This document shows positions 1 to 5,108 of a DNA stretch of 5,108 nucleotides, one piece after another. The stretch covers positions 1 to 5,108 of the forward strand of contig SDWK01000468.1 in the NCBI GenBank assembly GCA_004195335.1, read 5' to 3'. The translations under genes were made by a program, and so were the position numbers. The stretch's first letter is position 1. Each line of letters begins with the position of its first letter. This DNA is from Shewanella sp. (GTDB lineage Bacteria; Pseudomonadota; Gammaproteobacteria; Enterobacterales; Shewanellaceae). The notes under the pieces were generated by a model. That model was given only the letters and a program-made list of their open reading frames with translations. It did no database searches and was not told the origin of the DNA.

Positions 1-18
1 TTACTACAAGAGGTCAAA

Positions 19-831
19 ATGTTACGTAAAGTCTTTTATATCTCAGATGGGACCGCGATCACAGCCGAAGTGTTTGGCCACGCCGTTCTATCTCAATTTC
101 CCATTGAATTTGATGCACTTACAATTCCATTCGTTGAAACAGAAGCGAAAGCTAATAAAGTAAAGACTCAAATTGATGATTGTTTTATTACAACAGGTGA
201 ACGACCTTTAGTGTTTCACTCAATCGTGAAAGCCGAGATCCGAGACATCATCTACAGCAGTGAAGGGCTCGATTACGACTTTTTGAACACTTTTGTCGCG
301 CCGTTAGAGCAACAATTAGGAATGAAAGCCTCTCCGGTCGTTCATCGTACACACGGAAAAGCAAATGAAGGCTATGAAGCACGTATCGATGCGATTAATT
401 ACACCATGGACAACGATGACGGCCAGACCTTAAAGAACATAGATAAAGCCGACTTAGTCCTGTTAGGCGTGTCACGCTGTGGCAAGACCCCAAGTAGCCT
501 CTATCTTTCAATGCAATTTGGTATTAAAGCGGCTAACTATCCTTTTGTTGAAGATGACATGGATAACCTTAAACTTCCTACTGTATTAAAAGAGAATAAG
601 AGCAAGCTATTTGGTCTAACGATCGATCCCGTTCGATTACATGAAATACGTAAAAGCCGAATGGATAACAGTCGTTACTCCTCGTTAAGGCAATGCCGTA
701 TCGAAGTGAAAGAGGTCGAGATGATGTATAAACGTGAGCGGATCCCCTTTGTTAATACGACCAATCATTCTGTCGAAGAGATAGCGACAAAAATTTTGGA
801 TATCACCGGACTAAAACGTCACATGTTCTAA
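19..831 (+). CDS. ppsR: PEP synthase regulatory protein (bifunctional kinase/pyrophosphorylase, DUF299 family)
   Basis: This cytoplasmic enzyme of 270 residues controls phosphoenolpyruvate synthase. In the family it inactivates PpsA by ADP-dependent phosphorylation of a threonine next to the catalytic histidine, and reactivates it by Pi-dependent removal of that phosphate, giving pyrophosphate. The N-terminus (residues 5-27, starting [20 protein letters not shown]) closely matches E. coli PpsR. The nucleotide-binding P-loop is GVSRCGKT at residues 150-157, followed by [19 protein letters not shown]. The C-terminal family blocks GLTIDPVRL (199-207) and [11 protein letters not shown] (246-256) are intact. 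Its length is close to the 277 residues of E. coli PpsR, so it looks complete. The start is supported by an AAGAGG ribosome binding site at 8-13. The window begins 18 bp upstream, so its promoter and the expected neighbour ppsA are not visible. A P-loop Cys replaces the E. coli Ser; I believe this is a common variant and not a defect. Confidence 0.96.
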   Translation: MLRKVFYISDGTAITAEVFGHAVLSQFPIEFDALTIPFVETEAKANKVKTQIDDCFITTGERPLVFHSIVKAEIRDIIYSSEGLDYDFLNTFVAPLEQQLGMKASPVVHRTHGKANEGYEARIDAINYTMDNDDGQTLKNIDKADLVLLGVSRCGKTPSSLYLSMQFGIKAANYPFVEDDMDNLKLPTVLKENKSKLFGLTIDPVRLHEIRKSRMDNSRYSSLRQCRIEVKEVEMMYKRERIPFVNTTNHSVEEIATKILDITGLKRHMF

Positions 832-861
832 AATCAAACACATTTACGATTAAAATGCGTC

Positions 862-927
862 ATATTGTCAATATAACTGCACAGCTGGGTATAAATAGGA
901 AGAGAATTCCCTTAATAGGCACTGTGC
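862..927. promoter_or_regulatory. Three dyad elements in the aroH upstream region
   Basis: Three short dyads lie between ppsR and aroH. They are ATATTG-T-CAATAT at 862-874, AAGAGAATTCCCTT at 900-913 (one mismatched pair) and GCACTGTGC at 919-927. None is followed by a T-tract, so they are not intrinsic terminators of ppsR. The last overlaps the expected -35 region of the putative aroH promoter and the middle one lies just upstream, so operators are possible. None resembles the CTAG-containing TrpR operator known at E. coli aroH. Short dyads are common in AT-rich intergenic DNA, so function is only inferred. Confidence 0.25.
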
Positions 928-950
928 AAGTCGCAACTATTCGTTATAAT
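922..950 (+). promoter_or_regulatory. Putative aroH promoter
   Basis: A perfect TATAAT -10 hexamer lies at 945-950. With a 17-bp spacer the -35 position (922-927) reads CTGTGC, a poor match to TTGACA, so the promoter may be weak or need an activator. Transcription would start near 957, giving a leader of about 40 nt before the aroH ATG. A weaker alternative uses TTGTCA at 865-870 and TATAAA at 890-895, but its 19-bp spacer is too long. Read-through from ppsR is also possible because no terminator separates the two genes. Confidence 0.4.
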
Positions 951-968
951 CGCAAGTAATAAGGCTAA

Positions 969-1007
969 ATGCCCATACGAACGCTCGGTATATTGAATGA
1001 CCATTAA
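969..1007 (+). other. Possible leader mini-ORF overlapping the aroH start
   Basis: An ATG at 969 has an AAGG Shine-Dalgarno-like tract at 961-964, four bases upstream. It opens a 12-codon frame (MPIRTLGILNDH) that runs across the aroH ATG in another frame and stops with TAA at 1005-1007, eight bases past the first base of that ATG. The aroH start itself has no good ribosome binding site, so the mini-ORF could couple translation. It has no Trp, Phe or Tyr codons, so it is not a classical attenuator leader. It may be fortuitous. Confidence 0.2.
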
Positions 1008-2061
1008 AACAGATGAACTACGCACCACTTTATTATGTAAAGCTATCTCACCCGCAAAATTGGCTTCAGAGTTCCCGTTAACAGAAGATGCAGCCAATTA
1101 TCTGGTTCAGCAAAGACAAGAAGTCGAAGCCATCCTTAAGGGAGACGACCAACGATTGTTGGTCATCATCGGTCCTTGCTCAATACATGACACACAAGCC
1201 GCTATCGATTATGCAACCCGATTAGCCAAGCTTCATCAAGAGTTCAAAGATGATCTTTGTATCTTAATGCGCGTCTACTTTGAAAAGCCACGTACTACGG
1301 TTGGTTGGAAAGGCTTAATCTCAGATCCTGATCTCGATGGCAGTTTCAACGCCAATAAAGGCTTACGTCTGGCTCGTCGGTTACTGCAAGAGATCACCGA
1401 ACTAAAATTACCTATTGCCACTGAATTCTTAGACATGGTGAATGGACAGTATATTGCCGATTTGATCACCTGGGGTGCAGTAGGTGCCCGTACTACAGAA
1501 AGTCAGATCCACAGAGAGATGGCTTCAGCACTCTCTTGCCCGGTAGGCTTTAAAAATGGTACTGACGGCAACATCAATATTGCCATCGATGCCGTACGTG
1601 CAGCAAAAGAGCCTCACATCTTCTATTCACCGGATAAAGATGGGGCGATGGCGGTGTATCGCACCAGCGGTAACCCCTATGGTCACATTATTCTACGGGG
1701 GGGCAAGCAGCCTAACTATCATGAAGCCGATATTGAAGCGGCAGCTACCCAGCTTACCGCTGTGGGTGTTTCCCATCGCATGGTGATTGATTTCAGTCAC
1801 GGCAATAGTCAAAAGAAGCACCAGCAACAGTTAGCGGTTGCCGACAGCATCATGAAACAGATGAGACAGGGCTCGACTGCTATCGCAGGTATCATGGCTG
1901 AAAGCTTTATCGAAGAAGGCAACCAAAAAGTGATTGTTGGCGAAGAGCTTGTCTACGGTAAGAGTATTACCGATGCCTGCCTGAACTGGGCAGACTCTGA
2001 AACCCTATTGAGAGATCTGGCTAAGGCCTCACGCGATAGAATAAACAAGCTTAATCAGTAA
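997..2061 (+). CDS. aroH: 3-deoxy-7-phosphoheptulonate (DAHP) synthase, class I, Trp-sensitive type
   Basis: The enzyme condenses phosphoenolpyruvate with erythrose 4-phosphate to give DAHP, the first step of the shikimate pathway, in the cytoplasm. The 354-residue protein contains the class I signatures RLLVIIGPCSIHD (53-65), RVYFEKPRTTVGWKGLISDP (92-111) and GARTTESQIHREMASALS (163-180). The expected metal ligands are all present: Cys61, His268, Glu302 and Asp326. It is closer to E. coli AroH than to AroF or AroG throughout, for example in TDELRT near the start, ATEFLDMV at 141-148 and SGNPYGHII at 224-232. Val148 and Gly150 match the AroH positions tied to Trp inhibition, so Trp feedback is inferred. 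An in-frame TGA at 994-996 directly precedes the ATG, so no longer start is possible. The Shine-Dalgarno is poor. The ppsR-aroH order suits a shared role at the PEP node. No TrpR operator is visible. Confidence 0.95.
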   Translation: MTIKTDELRTTLLCKAISPAKLASEFPLTEDAANYLVQQRQEVEAILKGDDQRLLVIIGPCSIHDTQAAIDYATRLAKLHQEFKDDLCILMRVYFEKPRTTVGWKGLISDPDLDGSFNANKGLRLARRLLQEITELKLPIATEFLDMVNGQYIADLITWGAVGARTTESQIHREMASALSCPVGFKNGTDGNINIAIDAVRAAKEPHIFYSPDKDGAMAVYRTSGNPYGHIILRGGKQPNYHEADIEAAATQLTAVGVSHRMVIDFSHGNSQKKHQQQLAVADSIMKQMRQGSTAIAGIMAESFIEEGNQKVIVGEELVYGKSITDACLNWADSETLLRDLAKASRDRINKLNQ

Positions 2062-2100
2062 CTGGAGTTCGCTTCCAGGCACCATAAGCCTCATATCATT

Positions 2101-2136
2101 GGCTTCACTGGTTATCTAAACCGTGAAGCCTTTTTA
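2101..2136 (+). terminator. Rho-independent terminator of aroH
   Basis: The outer stem GGCTTCAC (2101-2108) pairs with GTGAAGCC (2123-2130), and an inner GGTT/AACC stem (2110-2113 with 2119-2122) closes a 5-nt loop after one bulged T. A run of five T follows at 2131-2135. It lies 40 bp past the aroH stop codon and separates aroH from the thioesterase gene. The left arm can also pair with AAGCC at 2086-2090, giving a competing hairpin. Confidence 0.88.
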
Positions 2137-2323
2137 GTGCCTTGTTTCTAACACCACAAATTTATAAAACGACCAAAGCATGACCTATTTCCTCATTAAC
2201 TTTTCACTGTGAATAACCGTTAGAAGTTGATGAGTCATTCAAACTCAACACCTATTTAATCTCGTTCGACAATGAGTAAAACGCTACTCACGACATTTTA
2301 AATGCATAACCTTAGGTTGCCGT
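2137..2323. other. Intergenic region upstream of the thioesterase gene
   Basis: This 187-bp AT-rich stretch lies between the aroH terminator and the thioesterase start. I see no gene and no convincing promoter. TTGTTT (2142-2147) with TATAAA (2163-2168) has only a 15-bp spacer, and TTGATG (2227-2232) has no well-placed -10 element. It contains the odd-centred palindrome TTCACTGTGAA at 2203-2213, a possible operator. The thioesterase must be transcribed from somewhere in here, unless read-through of the terminator suffices. Confidence 0.4.
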
Positions 2324-2749
2324 ATGCCACTCACCCAAACATCAGATCCTCGCTCAAACGCAATCAACGCACGTATAAAAAGCGCCGAATCCAGAGTCAT
2401 CAAAGCCATTTTTCCCTCGATCACCAACCACCACAACACCCTATTCGGTGGAGAAGCATTAGCCTGGATGGACGAAACTGCTTTTATTGCAGCCACCCGC
2501 TTTTGTCGTAAACCATTGGTTACGGTCAGCTCGGATAGAATTGACTTTAAAAAGGCCATTCCAGCAGGCAGTCTGGCAGAGATCATCGCAAATGTTATCC
2601 ATGTCGGTAATACATCCCTAAAGGTCGAAGTTAATATCTTTGTCGAAGATATGTACACAGACCAACGTGAACATGCCATACGAGGCGTCTTCACCTTTGT
2701 CGCCATCGATGATAACAGGCAGCCAACGAAAGTTTGGACACAAGAGTAA
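2324..2749 (+). CDS. Acyl-CoA thioesterase, hotdog fold (YciA/BFIT-like)
   Basis: The product is a predicted cytoplasmic thioesterase that hydrolyses acyl-CoA to free acid and CoA. The 141 residues form a single hotdog domain. The segment NHHNTLFGGEALAWMDETAF (residues 35-54) carries the family signature, with Asn38, Gly42-Gly43 and Asp50 as the conserved active-site region. The second half, VTVSSDRIDF (66-75) and VGNTSLKVEVNIFVED (94-109), matches the beta strands of the YciA/acyl-CoA thioester hydrolase family. YciA of E. coli is similar in length, about 130 residues. The start has a modest TAGGT ribosome binding site at 2313-2317, six bases from the ATG. No signal peptide or membrane segment is seen. 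Substrate chain length cannot be read from the sequence. The gene stands alone between the aroH terminator and the palindrome cluster. The family call is firm; the physiological role is not. Confidence 0.9.
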   Translation: MPLTQTSDPRSNAINARIKSAESRVIKAIFPSITNHHNTLFGGEALAWMDETAFIAATRFCRKPLVTVSSDRIDFKKAIPAGSLAEIIANVIHVGNTSLKVEVNIFVEDMYTDQREHAIRGVFTFVAIDDNRQPTKVWTQE

Positions 2750-2769
2750 TTCATACATAGCAATAGCAG

Positions 2770-2781
2770 CGATAGTTATCG
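2770..2781. repeat. Short inverted repeat CGATA-gt-TATCG
   Basis: Five-base arms at 2770-2774 and 2777-2781 flank two central bases. It lies 20 bp after the thioesterase stop codon and just before the long perfect inverted repeat. On its own it could be chance. It is listed because it is the first of three adjacent palindromes. Confidence 0.4.
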
Positions 2782-2785
2782 GCCG

Positions 2786-2838
2786 CCATTGCCTCAATAG
2801 AAATTGAGTTTCCAACTCAATTTCTATTGAGGCAATGG
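2786..2838. repeat. Perfect 25-bp inverted repeat with 3-nt loop
   Basis: The left arm at 2786-2810 and the right arm at 2814-2838 are exact reverse complements over 25 positions, separated only by TCC. As RNA this is a very stable hairpin on either strand; as DNA it could extrude as a cruciform. It lies 36 bp past the thioesterase stop. No T-tract follows on either strand, so it is not a standard intrinsic terminator. Within it, CTCAAT and ATTGAG alternate four times (2793, 2803, 2816, 2826), so each arm can also fold on itself as a 6-bp stem with a 4-nt loop. It could be an mRNA 3' stabiliser, a dispersed palindromic repeat or a protein-binding site. The sequence shows only the symmetry. 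Confidence 0.93.
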
Positions 2839-2842
2839 TTAC

Positions 2843-2856
2843 TAGACTTAAGTCTA
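2843..2856. promoter_or_regulatory. 14-bp perfect palindrome, candidate operator
   Basis: TAGACTTAAGTCTA is fully symmetric with no spacer. It starts four bases after the long inverted repeat and lies 117 bp upstream of the response regulator start codon. A perfect dyad of this size could bind a dimeric regulator, including the adjacent NarL-type protein in an autoregulatory loop. I do not recognise it as the consensus of a named regulator, and no clear promoter is seen beside it. Confidence 0.4.
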
Positions 2857-2973
2857 ACAAACCGAATTTTAACGCAAAATATTCCCCCTTTCTGATAAAC
2901 CAATAGGCTCCCCTCTCCTTTTTCTGTTACATTGAATTAATCTTCACGTGCAACTAACACAAACATAAAAGCC

Positions 2974-3633
2974 ATGAAGCTAGAAAACTTAAATATAATT
3001 ATTGCAGATGATCACCCATTATTCAGAAATGCCCTACGCCAAGCATTAGCTGGATCCTTTACTGACACCCGCTGGTTTGAAGCCGACAGCGCCCAAGCAT
3101 TACAGAGTCAACTTGAGAATGATGATGTCGAATTCGACTTGGTCATGTTGGATCTACAGATGCCTGGTTCTCATGGCTATTCCACATTAATTCACCTTCG
3201 TACTCATTATCCGGATCTTCCTGTTGTGGTTATCTCGGCGCACGAGGACAACATCACCATCAGTCGAGCCGTTCATTATGGCAGTGCAGGCTTCATTCCT
3301 AAATCAGCATCCATGGAAACGCTCTCATCGGCATTAACAGCCGTGCTTGAAGGGGATATTTGGTTGCCGGCGAATGTAGAATTGCGTTCAATAGATGAAG
3401 ATGCAACCGATCTGGTGGCCAGTAAACTGGCCGATCTCACACCTCAGCAATATAAGGTGTTACGGATGTTTGCAGAAGGTTTATTAAATAAACAAATAGC
3501 CTATGATCTCGGGGTTTCTGAGGCCACAATTAAAGCCCATGCAACAGCGATATTCCGTAAACTGGGCGTCCGTAATCGGACCCAAGCCGTTATCTCACTT
3601 CAACAGTTAGAGATGGAAAAAGTCGAGCTATAA
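2974..3633 (+). CDS. NarL/FixJ-family two-component response regulator (LuxR-type HTH), possibly CrbR-like
   Basis: The product is a cytoplasmic DNA-binding response regulator of 219 residues. The receiver domain (about 7-125) has the acidic pair Asp12-Asp13, the phospho-acceptor Asp60 in VMLDLQMPG, Ser88 at the switch position and Lys110 in GFIPKS, so it should be phosphorylated normally. A linker leads to a LuxR/GerE helix-turn-helix (about 153-212), with LTPQQYKVLRMFAEGL and the recognition part VSEATIKAHATAIFRKLGVRNRTQAV. The start follows an in-frame TAA at 2938-2940 and is the only ATG before the receiver, though its Shine-Dalgarno is poor. No histidine kinase is adjacent, so it is an orphan in this window. 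From memory, the ADDHPLFR and GFIPKS blocks resemble regulators of acetate/alcohol use (CrbR, AgmR/ErbR), whose kinase can be encoded elsewhere. That assignment is inference and unverified. Confidence 0.93.
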   Translation: MKLENLNIIIADDHPLFRNALRQALAGSFTDTRWFEADSAQALQSQLENDDVEFDLVMLDLQMPGSHGYSTLIHLRTHYPDLPVVVISAHEDNITISRAVHYGSAGFIPKSASMETLSSALTAVLEGDIWLPANVELRSIDEDATDLVASKLADLTPQQYKVLRMFAEGLLNKQIAYDLGVSEATIKAHATAIFRKLGVRNRTQAVISLQQLEMEKVEL

Positions 3634-3659
3634 CGCAGGACGGGACAGGATCAGATATC

Positions 3660-3688
3660 AAAAAGCCGAACTTATGTTCGGCTTTTTA
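3660..3688. terminator. Bidirectional intrinsic terminator between convergent genes
   Basis: A perfect 12-bp stem pairs 3660-3671 with 3676-3687 around the loop TTAT. The GC-rich core GCCGAAC/GTTCGGC is flanked by five A on one side and five T on the other, so it makes an RNA hairpin plus U-tract on both strands. It lies 26 bp past the response regulator stop and 53 bp past the oxidase stop on the minus strand, and should end both transcripts. Confidence 0.95.
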
Positions 3689-3741
3689 GTTAAAGGCAAG
3701 ACAACTCTGAAAAACGGTTCATTCTAAATTTATACCTGATC

Positions 3742-5031
3742 TCAACGGAAGTTTTCCATCATTCGATAATACATCATACCCAGTGCCATTCCTTGATTTC
3801 CCAGCCATTCTCCGACTGGTAATCTAATCTGTCTCATGTCAGCAAACAGATCAAACTCGGTCAATTGACCTATGATGGCGTTAGCCATGATCTCACCCAT
3901 AATATGAGAAGTCGCCACTCCATGGCCGGAATAGCCTTGGCAATAAAACACATTAGGTGACACTCTACCCAGTTGGGGAATTCGGTTCACCACTATTCCC
4001 GCCATGCCCGTCCATTCAAACTCTATGTCTATCCCTTTCAGCCGCGGAAAAGTCCGCTCTATTGCTGGGCGGAGTTCTTGAGCGACATCCTTAGAATCCC
4101 GTCCGGAATAGTTGGTCCCACCACCAAACATAAGCCGATTATCAGCCGTCATTCGATAGTAATCCAACACGAATCGACTGTCATACACTGCAATATCGTG
4201 GGGATTGATAGCCTTAGCAACTTCGGCGGTTAATTTTACCGTTGCACAATTACCTAATGAGGCGGGAAACAACATGCCACTGAGCTTCTTCCTGGCCAGC
4301 TTATGATAAGCATTACCCGCGATTAATACGCTGTTGGCTGTTATTGAACCATGGGCTGTTTTTACCACAGGTAAGGCACCATCACTGATATCCAGTACTG
4401 GCGAATTTTCAAATATCATCGCTCCATGACTCTGTGCTGCTCTGGCCTCGCCTATGCACAAGTTCACAGAATGCAGATGCATATTACGCATATTGAGTAA
4501 GCCACCATGATACAGCGGCGTCTCTAAATACTCTGGGATATCCTGCTTAGACAAGAGTGTCACTTCATCTCCCATCCCTCGGCTCACCGCTTCTGTGTAG
4601 GTCTTTTCCATTTCTGCCATATGCCCAGGTTTATAGGCTGTATGTAGATGACCAAATTTCAGGTCACAATCAATGTTATATTTTTCAACACGGTGTTTAA
4701 TGATCTCATGGCCTCGCCAGCGAAGATCCCAAATAAAATTTTCCGCCTCCATGCCAAGCTCATTTCTCAGTTGCTTAACCATGCCCGCATCACCGGATAG
4801 GCTCCCCGTGACCTGGCCGCCATTTCGCCCTGTCGCCCCCCAGCCTATCTTGTTGGCTTCGACTATGGCGACTTTTAATCCCCGCTCAGCTAATTCGACG
4901 GCCGTCGAGACCCCAGTGAAACCGCCACCAACAATAACGACATCGACACGAATATCGCTTTCCAATCTGGGATATTGGGTTTCATCATTTATCGTCGCAT
5001 TATAGTAGGAATCACAACGTATCTCGGGCAT
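3742..5031 (-). CDS. FAD-dependent amine/amino acid oxidase, gamma-glutamylputrescine oxidase (PuuB)-like
   Basis: This is a DAO-family flavoprotein of 429 residues. In PuuB the reaction is oxidation of gamma-glutamylputrescine to the aldehyde with H2O2 and ammonia, in putrescine catabolism. The N-terminal Rossmann motif VDVVIVGGGFTGVSTAVELA is followed by Glu58, which binds the ADP ribose, and then GWGATGRNGGQ (63-73). LDYYRMTADNRLMFGGG and the C-terminal CQGYSGHGVATSH match E. coli PuuB (426 residues) closely. No signal peptide is seen. I chose the ATG at 5031 because GGAG lies nine bases upstream (5044-5041) and the resulting N-terminus aligns with PuuB. An in-frame ATG at 5046 would add MEPIS but has no ribosome binding site. 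The gene converges on the response regulator and ends at the shared terminator. No other puu gene is visible, so the substrate could be another amine or amino acid; the family is sure, the exact reaction is not. Confidence 0.9.
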   Translation of the reverse strand: MPEIRCDSYYNATINDETQYPRLESDIRVDVVIVGGGFTGVSTAVELAERGLKVAIVEANKIGWGATGRNGGQVTGSLSGDAGMVKQLRNELGMEAENFIWDLRWRGHEIIKHRVEKYNIDCDLKFGHLHTAYKPGHMAEMEKTYTEAVSRGMGDEVTLLSKQDIPEYLETPLYHGGLLNMRNMHLHSVNLCIGEARAAQSHGAMIFENSPVLDISDGALPVVKTAHGSITANSVLIAGNAYHKLARKKLSGMLFPASLGNCATVKLTAEVAKAINPHDIAVYDSRFVLDYYRMTADNRLMFGGGTNYSGRDSKDVAQELRPAIERTFPRLKGIDIEFEWTGMAGIVVNRIPQLGRVSPNVFYCQGYSGHGVATSHIMGEIMANAIIGQLTEFDLFADMRQIRLPVGEWLGNQGMALGMMYYRMMENFR

Positions 5032-5046
5032 AGAAATGGGCTCCAT

Positions 5047-5108
5047 TCATGTTCAATAAAATGATTTTTTGTTTTATATTTTTTACATTTTGATTTTTGA
5101 GTATATAG
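5047..5108 (-). promoter_or_regulatory. AT-rich upstream region of the oxidase gene
   Basis: These 62 bp at the window edge are strongly A-rich on the minus strand. They include a TATAAA (5080-5075) that could serve as a -10 element, but no good -35 hexamer stands at the right distance. The promoter is probably here or just beyond the window; the evidence is weak. Confidence 0.25.

Noticed and set aside
466..489. Cys in the PpsR P-loop (GVSRCGKT) as a defect
   Set aside because: The key Gly, Lys and Thr are present and the Ser/Cys position varies in the family, so activity should be kept.
912..1097. A 61-codon minus-strand open frame over the aroH promoter and start
   Set aside because: It overlaps the conserved aroH N-terminus and promoter, has no recognisable domain, and looks like an antisense shadow.
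2284..2763. A 159-codon open frame on the minus strand
   Set aside because: It lies exactly opposite the thioesterase gene, has low-complexity unrecognisable content, and disappears as a candidate once the well-conserved hotdog protein is assigned to the plus strand.
2786..2838. Long inverted repeat as terminator of the thioesterase gene
   Set aside because: No T-tract follows the right arm; the next bases are GG-free mixed sequence (TTACTAGAC). Rho-independent termination is not supported.
2786..2838. Inverted repeat as a CRISPR repeat or insertion-sequence end
   Set aside because: There is no repeat-spacer periodicity, no transposase gene and no flanking target duplication that I can see.
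2618..2860. An 80-codon minus-strand open frame through the long inverted repeat
   Set aside because: It is made of the complement of the thioesterase 3' end plus the palindrome; no protein family is recognisable.
4673..5005. A 110-codon plus-strand open frame opposite the oxidase gene
   Set aside because: It is antisense to the conserved FAD-binding region, whose coding strand is certain.

Overview
The window looks like an ordinary chromosomal segment of a gammaproteobacterium, most likely Shewanella or a close marine relative. This rests on the protein sequences, a moderate G+C content, and the gene order ppsR-aroH, which I recall is also found in E. coli. I could not run a search, so the genus is an inference.

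Layout: four genes lie on the plus strand and one on the minus strand. ppsR (19-831) encodes the kinase/phosphotransferase that switches PEP synthase off and on. aroH (997-2061) encodes a Trp-type DAHP synthase and ends at a clear intrinsic terminator (2101-2136). A hotdog-fold acyl-CoA thioesterase follows (2324-2749). A 224-bp gap then holds a cluster of palindromes, including a perfect 25-bp inverted repeat. Next is an orphan NarL/FixJ-type response regulator (2974-3633). It converges on a PuuB-like FAD-dependent amine/amino acid oxidase on the minus strand (3742-5031, possibly 5046), and the two share a bidirectional terminator (3660-3688). No gene-free stretch exceeds 300 bp.

How the genes fit together: ppsR and aroH meet at phosphoenolpyruvate. 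PpsR sets how much PEP is made from pyruvate, and DAHP synthase commits PEP to aromatic synthesis. The thioesterase and the response regulator may belong to acyl-CoA/acetate metabolism, because the regulator resembles the CrbR/AgmR type. That link is inference. The oxidase probably serves polyamine or amine catabolism and is a separate unit.

I found no CRISPR array, tRNA, rRNA, insertion sequence, phage gene or defence system. The most interesting material is non-coding: the palindrome cluster at 2770-2856, a short SD-preceded reading frame that runs across the aroH start codon, and overlapping alternative hairpins at the aroH terminator. No undescribed protein system is visible.
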